A DNA stretch of 64,000 bases from Delphinus delphis (taxonomy: Eukaryota > Chordata > Mammalia > Artiodactyla > Delphinidae), in the NCBI RefSeq assembly GCF_949987515.2, contig NC_082696.1:34390431-34454430 (forward strand), given 5' to 3'. Made by a program: the position numbers and the translations under genes. The notes below the pieces were generated by a model. It was not told the origin of the DNA. It made no database searches and saw nothing but the letters and a program-made list of their open reading frames with translations. Below, piece by piece: positions 53,333 to 64,000 of the stretch (position 1 is its first letter; each line of letters begins with the position of its first letter).

Positions 53333-56300
53333 CTACTTAACAAACATTTTGAAGTGTCCCTATGTTAGGTATAGAGGAAATTGAGGTTCAGTTTCTACTT
53401 TTTCACAGCTTTCAATTGATTGATTGACCAGGACAGACATGTAAACAGCTAACTCTGACAGGTACTATTATTGAAGTGCAAGAAAAGGTTTGTGGTTGCA
53501 ATTTATTGTTCATTGCATACCTGAGAGCATGTTAGATTTCCCTAAGAGAGCACAATAAAATCCCTAGGCATTCTTGGATGGAATAATACCATAAATCAAT
53601 GCAGGGCTGGTACATATACCTCAACAATATCTTGTGACCTGGACAAGAAAGGAGATGCTAACCGAGGGATGGCTGGGCTAACCAAAACACCAGCCTTGCC
53701 CTCAGATCTCTTGTGAGGAATTAAAGTCATCCTGGCAACAAGGGTATTAATCTTACCTATGGCTTCCTAAGGCATTGACTTTAAAGAAGAATTTCATGAC
53801 AATTTTGAATTCCATCCAGGCTCTTCATATATGCAACCCCAGTAAGATAATGATGAGGGGAAACAGGACAGACTTGGAGGCTCTTTCCAACTGTGCTCTA
53901 CCCACTGCAAAGCCGGCTTCTCAGTTTGTGCCTGTGTGTGTGCACACACCTCTACACACTGTGGTGTACAATAGGAAATGCACCTAGTGTCAGAGAATTC
54001 AGACCTGCATCTATCTTAGGGGCCTGCTGGGGGCCGGTAGTTGGAAGGTGGTCTCAGCAGACTGCCAGCGGGCACAAGGTGACCTTGTCCCTTGCTTTCT
54101 TCTCCCTGGCACTTCAGGCTGTTGTGTGAGCACCAAGGATCTAGGGTGCATCTCTCCCTTACACCACAGGGCATAGTCACAGGAAGAAAAGTTAACAAAG
54201 ATGGCACCCAAGACCTCAGAAAGAGAGTCCCCAATATCTCCTTCCCCTCCCCTTTGATCCTGTTCCTTGCATTATCTTTGTTGTATACAGCTAGCTCTAA
54301 AAGAGGAACACCCAGGCTTCTTTGTTCATGAAGAAAACAAAATCCTCCAATTATTGAGACAAGGAATCTTCTCATATTTGCCCCTTTGAATCTGTGCTCT
54401 TTAAACATCACACTGAAAATAAGTTCAAACAAACAAAAAATTCCTTTGTGTGCACATTCTTGGGTGTAGGAAGGAGTGTCTTTGGTAATTTGGCCTAGAT
54501 TTAAGGAAAAAAAAATTCAATTGGCTACTTTTAAGCAGAACAGGCTCAAACTCATAAAACAAGGGAAAATCCAGTGCTCAGCCTGGAATGTGTATTGGCT
54601 TGCATTCTCCAGCCTTCATTTCAATCTGTGTGGTAGAGTGGGATGCGGTTATTTCATCAGTTGCCGTTGAAGTTTGGAATGTCAATTTGATAGCTAAGCC
54701 TTAACTCTAAATATTCATGCAGTGTTGGTAGCTATATTCTTATAGAACCACAGCCCACTTTCCTCTGGTAGAGTCATGCTTTCGGTGAGGTGCTCTAATT
54801 GAATATAAGGGTTGAAGAGAAAGTGGTAGAGGGTAATATCAGAAAGTGGGAAAAGTTGACAGCACTTTTAGGAACAATTTTCAAGTAGAGTGCTGTTATC
54901 ATGTCGCTTGATCAGAGAACAGGAGCAGCAAAGGCAACACTTGCCTGTTAAAAATAAGGAAAAATCTCCACCTTTCACTTTCCACTGTCAGACCAGGCTG
55001 TGATGTCTCAAAGAACCTCATCTTATCTTATGGCTCAGATGTTTATGTTTACTAAGCTTAAATGTGACATTTCTTGATTATTCAATTTCATTGTTACAAT
55101 TATAAAAGGTTTTTTTAGTTCATAGTTATCTGAGTTTTCCTATAGCTAAATCAAATACCATGAAAATCCAACATCTGAAGATAAAATTGTAAGATTTTAT
55201 AAATTCATAAAATTTACTATAAGAGTATATAATCAGTGGTGTTCAGCAGTTTTTCAGCCTTTCAAAAAATATTCATGTAACTGTTTTGACTTGTGGACGA
55301 GAATATTTCTTTGAATGTTGTCTAAACCAAAATTTCTGTTTAGGGTATTTCAAGTTCAGTTCATAATATTTTGCTTTTGTTTTGATTCTTTTTCTTTTAA
55401 ATTATCAGAACATTTTCAGGCATATTAGGTAAATAATTTAAAAGTTTTATCTTGTACCAAGATAGATATTAAATAAACAGTATGTTGGAGGATTGCACTA
55501 ATTGAAAAACTAGAGCCTTTCAGAAACGTTTAGAAGAGTTACTCATTTCACAAAATAGGAAGGGACCCTGAAGTATTGAGGAATTATATGACTATTTCAG
55601 GAGCTTTGTTATACTGCCGACTCCAAAGATGGAACTCTGGAAATCATTGATTCTGAAAAAGTGTCTTTACATGTTTTTTTCTGTAGTCTCTTCTGAGTGT
55701 TTTGGGTTGAGCTGCTTATAAAGTCTGTGTTAACAAGCAAGAGGCATGAGTGATCATCGAAGGCTGACAAACATTTGTTCCTTTCTGAGATTCTTCATAA
55801 TGTACCTGTGAAGTCAGCAAGTCAGCTCTTTGAGTCCATGTTGAAAGTTCCTGCCTTAACCTACGTGTTTGAAAATTTAAAGAGACTGAGGGGCAGAGAG
55901 AAGCTCATCAGTTTGTCCACTTGCCTCAAATGGCTTAGTAAGGAAAGAGAATTTAAGAGCTTTTTTAAAAAAAATAGTGTCTTTTATTTGTTAATGTCAG
56001 AAAACTCAGTTTAGCATCTAGTTTGTAATTCCCTTCTTTTTCATGAACATGTGCGATTTTTGTACAATCCATTCCCTTTGTCATTCCCTCTGTATTATTA
56101 ACTCCTGGACAGATAAAACAGACTTAGACTATTTAAATAGACATCCTATGTGTCAGCCTAGATCAGTTGTTTAGAACTTTGAAGGGGGGAGGGGATGGTG
56201 GTTAACATAATGAGTCAGCAAAATTAATTTATTCTGGATTTTGGAATCTGAGCTCCTTTACCTGAAAGGAAATGTGTATCTGCAGAAGCACCAGAACCAC

Positions 56301-58710
56301 TGTATGGAAGGTCTTAGCATTATTCTACCTGCTTAGACTCCATGTAGTGGAAAAAGCCCCAGGAAAGCAGCCAGAGGAGGTAGTTGAAGGAAAATGAGGA
56401 TCCCCCAGCAATGGACCTTCAAATCTTGGAGTGAGAAAGCTCTCCAGGAAGAGAAACTCATGCCTCTGGTCACACTTGTCACTTTCGAGGGAATGTGATT
56501 TATTCCCAAGTAGCTATTTGTTTGAAGTACTCATATTTGTGGAAAGTAGATGGATTAAAAACAGTAGGGTAGATGCAAAATAATTGGAAAAGAAAGAACG
56601 AAAGAATCTTACTGTGCAAAATATTTCAGTGGCAACGACAACAAAAGAATATAGTGTAAGGGCCAAGCATAGGCGTCAGGGCATTGTTAGAGTCTCTGTG
56701 GACTTAAAAAAGAGATCTTGGTGTAGAGAGTGGGTCCAGCTGTCTCTGCAGAAGTCCTCTGATTGGAGTGGACCCAAGGCTACACTGAAGTGTGACTGTG
56801 GGCCTCCCTTCCTGGACCCTCATCTCCAGATCCTTTACCGTAGCCTTCTCACATCATGATGCCATATTCCTTTGCACCTGGGCACCAAGACCTCTCACAT
56901 TAGCACCTCAAAATCTAGCACCACTCATAACAGTTCCTCTTTTCGATCTTCCGTCTCTCTCCCTGCTCCACGGCCCACCGGGCTCCGCCGATCAAAGCTT
57001 ACCTATATTGACTGTTCCTTCCAGCCCTTTTGTGTGTTAGCTGTTCCTTTTTTTCTTTTAGATGGGTTTGTAATCACAGCAACTGAGTTATCTAAACTTC
57101 AATTGGTTCCTCTTTAGAGTTTCTAGTTCCTTGTTACACTGCTCTGCACTTCTATCAATCATCTTTCTTACTCCTTTAGCATTTTTATTACCTCCTCTTT
57201 GAACTAGGGGTCTAGTAGTCTGGAGAGATGTTTCACTGTTTGTTGTTTCAGGGGATTTCTCTTGTTCTTTTAATTGGGAGTAGCAGCTCTCCTTTTCTGA
57301 GCAAAGTTGTGACTAGCCAGTAATCGCTTCCTTTGTCAATGGCATTTGATTAGACAATTACTAAAAATATAATGCTGTCTCCTATTTCTGGTAGAAGATA
57401 TACGTGGGGTAGCAACACCCTGGGATGGGGCAGGACGGGGAGAATACAGATCAGTTCCTTTGTCCTTCAAATTATACTCCCTAAATGGCCTCTCTCAGCC
57501 CTGCTTTCCTGCTAGAACTTCCTAACAGAAGTGACTCAGGGTGGCCCTCTTGTGGTGGAAAGGCATTCCCAAGGCCCTTTTCTGGAATGAAATGAGAGGT
57601 AGCCCTAGAACAGTTCCTGTATCACTTAGCTTTTGTTGTCATCATTATCAATATCTCCCAAGTAAAGAATCTGGAAATAATATAGTGAGATGCTAAAAAC
57701 AAATTTGAAAACTGTAAGGAAGATCTGTCTCTAGTCTTAAATAGCTCGCGTTTAAAAAATGTTTTATTGTTTTTGTTTCTTCAAAATATAGACCAGTACT
57801 TTAAAAAATAAAATAAAACAGATAGTTTGAAACTGTTTCTTTTGAATATTTCTGTCATCTGGAAATGCCTGTACATAATCCCCATGACAGATTTGCTTGG
57901 CTAAAAAATCTGTTGACATGTCACCATCCCTCAGAATAGGAGAGACAGCCAGCATCCCGTGATTCTAGGGAAAAACATTCAGCACTGGGAAAATAGCACG
58001 TTAGCTGAAACACAACAACCTAAGCATGTAACTTCCATGGATAATAAATACTTTGTGTGTGACTCTCATCATTTTATAATCTAAAACAGATTCTGATAAG
58101 TGTCAACCTATTTCTTTTACTAACACAGAGTCCGAACTCTGTCATTCTAGGGCTCAAATAACACAGGACCAAGTTTCACAGACTCAGCTGTAGAACTTTA
58201 TAAAAATTAAGAAAACTGGGCCTCACCCCTGGATGGTCTAGTTCAGAAAGTGGAGGAAAGTTCCAGCTTTAGGAACTTTTAAATAATTCTTTGAGCGATT
58301 GCAGGGTGCAGCAAGGCCTGAGAGTAACACAACACGGAACTGTGGTCCCGTTGGTGGAACGCTATGGAGATGATCAGGAGAAGCACCCCACATTTGCTTA
58401 TAAATTTGTTTCAAGGAATACTCAGGAAGTGGACAGTCATGCTGCAGGTCACATTTCAGGGATCTTCAGAGTTGATGGAGCTTGTTGAGATCAAAGATTT
58501 GTCTTATTCTTCTAACAGTCCTCAGGATCTAACACTACAGCTGGCCCAGAGCTGGTGCTCACAAATATTTGTTAAGTGGAATGTTAATTGGAATGCCCAA
58601 GACCTCTCCCTAAGAATGGAAGATCGTTTAATGTTCAAGAGAGTTCTGCTAAACAACTGAGATGTATCGTAAAGCGCTTTGAAAATTGTAAATGCCACAT
58701 GTAATAGCTT

Positions 58711-58977
58711 CTTTTTTTTGACTGTGTTGGGTCTTCGTTGCTGCACGGGCTTTCTCTAGTTGCAGCGAGCAGGGGCTACCCTTTGTTGCGGTGCGCGGGC
58801 TTCTCTGCAGTGGCTTCTCGTTGGGGAGCACGGGCCCTAGAACGCACGGGCGTAGTAGTTGTGGCACACGGACTTAGCTGCTCCGCGGCATGTGGGATCT
58901 TCCCGGACCAGGGACCAAACCCGTGTCCCCTGCAGTGGCAGGCGATTCTTAACCACTGCGCCACCAGCGAAGTCCCC
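58711..58977 (-). mobile_element. Longer SINE variant, reverse orientation
   Basis: About 60 bases longer than the other copies, with an extra middle segment (around GTTGCAGCGAGCAGGGGC). A short duplication, TAGCTTCT on the right (58978-58985) and TAGCTTCT at about 58705-58712, flanks it. Confidence 0.8.
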
Positions 58978-59579
58978 TAGCTTCTAAATTATAATATGCT
59001 ATAAGAATGAGTTCCGTTGTTCAAAGTAATCTCTTTTCCAATTTTTTCCATATCGTTTACAATGAAAATAGAAATACAATACCCCTTTAACTGGTAAATA
59101 TGTTTAAAGAGTAAAAGAAGAAGGGGCTGAAAAACTATACAAGCAAGAAATCAGAAGCCACCCAGTGTAAAGAGATTAAATAAATAACTGCTTCGTGGTG
59201 CTTCAAGATCATCCTTCAGACAGAAAACTGTAAATTAAATGTGCAGTGGGATACTAAAGGCAAAGTTGGTGCATTTATCCCTAGATTTTCTTCCATCACT
59301 AATTTAAAATTCTTTTGTCTTCATATCCTGACCGAGGATTTACATTTTTGAAGGATACAAACCTCTTTAAATAAATGGCCATGAAGATAAATACTCTGTT
59401 ATATGACTCCTGTGTTATACTTGGAAGATGAAGTATTAGCTCCCTCATTTGGGACTTAGAAGAGAACTGAATTTAAGATTTAATAAAGCCAGAAATAAAT
59501 GTCTCACGCCCCAAACTCTTATCCCTGGGTTCTATTCCCTTCCTTGAGCTCCTTGGAATTTTAAACTTTAAGGCACTCC

Positions 59580-59730
59580 TCCAAGAATTAGAAGACCTGG
59601 ATTCTATTCCTGGCATTGCTAGTTAGTGCCTTTGTGACCTTGAGCAAATGGCTTAACATCAGGGCCTCTTTCCTCAGCTGTAAAATTAGAAGCGTGGCTA
59701 GATGATTTCAGGCGTTCTTTCTGGCTCTAA
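59580..59730 (+). mobile_element. MIR-type SINE
   Basis: TGTGACCTTGAGCAAATGGC and CTTTCCTCAGCTGTAAAATT give the MIR core. The 3' part ends near TGGCTCTAAAATTCTG. Confidence 0.7.
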
Positions 59731-61930
59731 AATTCTGTAAGTCTGGAAACACCTGCTAGTGACATTTATGCACTCATTGCTCTTTCCCCCTTTCCAGAAT
59801 GTTTTAGTTTGTGGCTTAATAGCATCATTTATGTAGATCTTTTCAAACCCTTTCCAGGATTTTCTTTTTTTGTTTCTTGATAGCAGCTCGTGTTTCTACA
59901 TTTACTTTACATTAAGAATTGTTACATGCATTTCTTTACATATTTGTTATACACTGAAATAGGATTAGTATGACATCAGATATGAATGATTCCTCCAAAT
60001 TCTCTCTAATATATAGAGCAATAATTTGAGTCATTTTCATATTTGAAGGTTTAAATATTTCAATGGATTAAAAGTGACCTGGATTGTGCAACAAATTGCA
60101 TTTTTTTCCATAAGGCTTTCAGCCATTTGACACCTGCTTGAAAATGTCAGGCGCTTCAAGATGTCTGAATATCACTATAGGGCTGGGTATACCAGCATCT
60201 GTTTTCAAAATCCATTCGTTTTATGTACATAACAGCAGGAACTTTTTAAAACAAAGCTTTCGTAGAAGTTTTTAGTGGAAAGATTCAGAAATACCTGAGC
60301 TGAGTATTTGTTGCCTTTGTATGCAGTCATCTAATTGCATTGCTTTATTTCTCTGGGGTATGAAATATAGCATGGAAAATTTAGCTAATATACATAAAAA
60401 TTATTCAACAGAAAGGGTTGGTAACTATGGTTAATGGTAGACTTGGGAGAAATTCTGTCAAAGTTTTTTGTGCCTAGTTTTTTATTCTATTTTTGATATA
60501 ATTTGAGGTCAACTTTACCATGACAAGAAGCAGATGAAGCACCTGCAATAAATAATTACTGGGACATCCATGAAAAAGGGCATTGAAACAGGTACTATTG
60601 AGGGATAGTATAGAGGATAGCACAGCATAATTCCTCCTGTAATTAGCTACAGATTATCTGAAGTTCTGATGGGGTGTAGAAAACAGTCTTAATTTGATTT
60701 ACCAATGACACATGGAAATTAAGAGGTCTGGAGCGGAAGAGAGGTCCAGAGTGTCCTGATAAGGGCAAAGGCAGAATGAACTAACATTTCTTAAGTGCCT
60801 GGCACTGTAAGTACCCCCTCATACTCTTACAACATCCTTACAAAGTAAATATAATTATCCCCTTACAGAAGTAACAAACTCGAAGTTCACACTGATAAGT
60901 AGTGGCAGTAATTTGAAACCAATATCTCTGTGACAAAATTCCAGGGTCTTCAGTTAGAGAAACCGGTTCCAAGACCTACTTCTCTGCGTGGTCAAGTTTC
61001 TGTGAATTTTGGCAAGATACTCTGCCTCTTTGAACCTTGGTTTTATCAGTAAACTTGGGTTAATATCTACAGACACATTTTCTGTGAGAGTGAGCTAAGA
61101 TAAAGATACATTAGGTATTAGAAGTACTTAGCACAGAGCCTTGCAGGGAGCTGTCTCTCCATGAGTCATCACTATTATTACTCTAACTATTGTTGTTGTT
61201 ATTGCTTTTGAGATTTGGGGACGGGGGGTGGGGGTTGCTTTTTTTTTTTTGCTTTTGATGCCAGGCTTTCAAAACACAGAGTATGATTTCATTCAATTGT
61301 CCTACATGTACTAAAGTCCTACTATGAGCAGGTTATTCTTAGTAAACTTTTTAACTACCCATGAAATATTTATCTGGAATCTGGAAGCAGGCAAAAATAA
61401 TGTGACAGGGATTATTAAATGCTTTAATGACCACACAGACTTTAGACTTGAGGATAAGCCCTTATTATTTAAACTTTTATGTAGCTTATTTGCTGAATTA
61501 GGTTGCAGCACACCTTCACTGAAAACAACTACATGGGGATCTCATTGGTTTTTTCCTTACCACAATACGTATCATCCTTTCCCACGGGCTCTGAGTTCCA
61601 CTAGCAGAAAGACATCACCATCACTATAGATACAAGCAGCAAACTGCCACAGAATCACAAAGAACTAGAAGGCTGGTCTTCATATTTGCCATTTCTACTT
61701 TATTTCAAGACAGAAGTTTGATACCTTTTCACAAATCTTTTGCGATTATATACATAAAATTTCTACACATATTCTGCCACATCCAGAGACCAACTTCCAA
61801 AGGCACCGCAAAGTACATTTTGAAAAGGGGAAAGAGAGAGGTAGGCAAAGAGATGATTCTTGCCTGTAAAAAAGGAGTTAACTTTTCCAAATAAATGGAA
61901 TGTAAAATTGGCCATTGTCATTGTGTGATA

Positions 61931-62700
61931 TTAACACCAGCTCTTTTGGCAAGTTTGGAAATACTGGGCTCCCTTATAAAAGTTAAAAATGTCCTGGACC
62001 TGGAGTTGTTTACCCAGAGTGGGAGCTGCTCTAAAGTTACAGAGCTCTGGTTGGAAGAGATGGCTTGAAGGCCGCCTCCGAGAAACTGACGTCACAGTAG
62101 CCTCAGCTGCTGCTGTGACATTAGCTGAGCAGCTTTTTGATCTGTGAGATGGTGGAGGTTTCAAAGGGACTTGTCAGTATCTCTCTGTTGAATGGTTGGA
62201 CTCATTTTGCATCCCCATTTTGTGCAAAGAAGCAAGAGTCACCGTGCTGAGACTTTTCTCTTTTAAAACAACCGGCTGTCCTCCCATTGCTAGATTGACC
62301 AGTGGTCGGACATCCATAGGATTTCTCCCCAGAGCAAAAAGGTATGTTTCTTTCTGGCAGTTTGAAAGCAAGTGACTAATTGTGGCAAAATATAGAGGGG
62401 CCGCTCTTGACATATTTGAAACTGTAGATACTTGTTTAAGTGGAGGGTGATTTCAACATCTGCCTGATTCAGTGTCTGTGTCTTGGCTTAAAAACAGTGG
62501 GGCAGGGTGTGTAACGGATTTTACTGACTCCCAGGGAAGAGAAGGTCCAGCTGCTGTGAGTGGATTTCCTGACTCCGGACTGATGGTACCATATGCTCTC
62601 TGAGACTGTTTTTGAAACACTGCTTCTCAGTACTTTGAACACCACTTTCCCTACCATAAGATTTCACTGAATTTATTTTTTAGAACACTATTTTCATTAG
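61931..62700 (-). pseudogene. Unidentified decayed coding sequence (pseudogene candidate)
   Basis: On the - strand one reading frame runs from about 62700 to a TAA at 61931-61933, some 250 codons. It is interrupted by only one TAG (62651-62653) and three TGA (62627-62629, 62453-62455, 62174-62176). The text between stops looks protein-like and Ser/Thr-rich, for example GTISPESGNPLTAAGPSLPW, LGRNPMDVRPLVNLAMGGQP and LKPPPSHRSKSCSANVT. In DNA of this composition many more stops would be expected by chance. I do not recognise the parent protein. No poly(A) tail or introns could be tied to it, so processed retrocopy versus remnant of a lost gene is open. Confidence 0.4.
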
Positions 62701-62903
62701 GATGAAGACTTTTTAACATTTGCAAAGTAAAGTTCACAACCCTTGAAATTGCTGGTATTTGAAAATTGCAGTGAAAAATAAGTCAGTGAAATTTCATCCA
62801 AGTTGATGGTTTGCTTACTGCATGATAAGTGTTTCTGTGGTTTGAGTTGAAGTGCATGCCATTCATAATGGGTTAATCTGCAATTAGGAGGGAACCTTAG
62901 CAC

Positions 62904-64000
62904 TACAGCTTCTACTGTTTAAGCTGGTTAAGTTTAGGTGTTTGTTTATCCAAGCCAAATGAGTCTTTCAAAGCTTTTATGAGCTAAGAGAAGTAAAATC
63001 GGTGCCCCTGTATGTTGGATATTTTCTAGTTTGAATATATAACTGGAGAGAAAACAAGGAGAAGATAATAAAATGAAAAGGCAAAATTGATTTCTTCAGA
63101 ATTGCACGAGGTAGTATTCCTTTGACCTTATTGGAACATGAGGAGCGATGCTGAAGTAGCAAGAAATAGCAATTTCTCAAAAGTCCCTTTTGCTTTGTAA
63201 CAAAATCAAGTCATAGTTTTCTTTGCAAAAATGCATTCGCCAGTGAACAGTAGGGGAGGAATAAGGTCTTATAATCAGTTGAAATGATGCAAGTGATTCA
63301 TAATAGCCTAGAGAAAGGGCTAGAGAATCTTGGAGGCAAATGGTGCATAACTTTGATGGGTATAGACCTGGGGATTCCTAATTCTTCAAAGTTAAGAGGA
63401 AGCAAAGCATCTCCAGGGCAAATGATGGTTCTAGGAATTGTGAGATTGGCAGTACCTACTGTGTGTGGCATTCCTATTGGAATATGTAACCTCCTACAAG
63501 TGAACATTTTTCAGTTATATGAAAAGCAGTATGTTTATAAAAAGGAAAGCAGAGAGCAAGAAACAAACACTCTGAACAAAACTCTCAGAAGAGAGAAGTT
63601 GCAATCGCGTCAACTCCCCTAACGCTGTTTCATTTGTTTGGCTAAAGTCCAGTTTTCAATGGGGGAGATGAAGGTTGAAATGGTAACAACCAAGGTGTAG
63701 TAAGAAGGGAGCACCCCTCAGACGAAGAAGTGTTACCATGACCTACTTGAGGCTAACATGGGAAATAGAAATGATTTATTGTGAAACTCCTGTGTTAATC
63801 TTAAATTTTGCTTCCTAGTAGGGCCGGAAGGTTAGCAGAACTGTTTTCCTCCCATCACCATACTTATGCAACCCACTCACAACCCTCTACAATTCTGGCT
63901 TCCGGCCTTGGGGAGGGGGAAGTAGGTTAAAATGGATTATGTAATGCTCACTTAGAGTTGTTGGGGGAAGAACGTGTGCATGACTAAGTAGTGCAGCTCC
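62904..64000. other. Right end of window, nothing assigned
   Basis: AT-rich to neutral unique-looking sequence. Short open frames occur on both strands at 63284-63622. The - strand one (63298-63507) might be an upstream continuation of the pseudogene candidate, but I cannot connect the frames. Confidence 0.4.

Larger units (their letters stand above)
51616..61930. other. Region downstream of MTCL3
   Basis: No gene is supported. It holds two SINEs (53131-53332 and 58711-58977), MIR-like fragments (near 59580-59730 and 60780-61150), a MER5-like fragment near 52358-52430 and a T-run at 61237-61250. The next gene on this strand in other mammals (KIAA0408, from memory) is not visible. Confidence 0.6.

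Noticed and set aside
50349..64000. KIAA0408, expected as next gene on this strand
   Set aside because: I looked for its characteristic N-terminal coding sequence and found none; it probably begins beyond the right edge.

Overview
This is a window of mammalian nuclear DNA, most likely from a whale or dolphin. It is AT-rich with small CpG-rich patches and dispersed SINE, LINE and DNA-transposon copies, and its one clear gene has six exons. At least six near-identical tRNA-Glu-derived SINEs of the CHR type (starting GGGCTTCCCTGG, ending in an A tract, usually with target-site duplications) point to Cetartiodactyla, and their sequence type and uniformity to Cetacea. That species-level reading is inference.

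Layout. 1-6.3 kb is intergenic DNA with old MIR/L2 fragments and one young SINE. 6.3-7.2 kb is a CpG-rich promoter block with a TATA box and a good splice donor, probably the 5' untranslated exon of the gene. 9.07-50.35 kb holds the complete coding region of MTCL3 (older names SOGA3, C6orf174) on the + strand: coding exons at 9165-10271, 10740-10964, 12769-12927, 42063-42134, 47622-48797 and 50238-50348. All five introns are phase 0 with GT-AG ends, and the spliced product is 949 residues. Intron 3 alone is about 29 kb and carries most of the repeats. 50.35-64 kb is 3' UTR and downstream intergenic DNA with SINEs, MIR copies and, on the - strand near 62 kb, a decayed open frame that looks like an unidentified pseudogene.

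The protein has a low-complexity Gly/Ala/Pro/Ser/Gln-rich N-terminus, a long central coiled coil of the SOGA/MTCL family, an acidic/serine-rich linker, a second conserved helical block, and a last 36-residue exon that encodes almost only a hydrophobic C-terminal segment.

I found no bacterial-type or novel multi-gene system. The most interesting points are the splice options that would add, trim or remove the hydrophobic tail, a good splice donor just after the stop codon, two REST/RE1-like sites, a 25-nt U6 snRNA fragment with an 18-bp target-site duplication, a perfect 16-bp-stem hairpin in intron 4, and the - strand pseudogene candidate.
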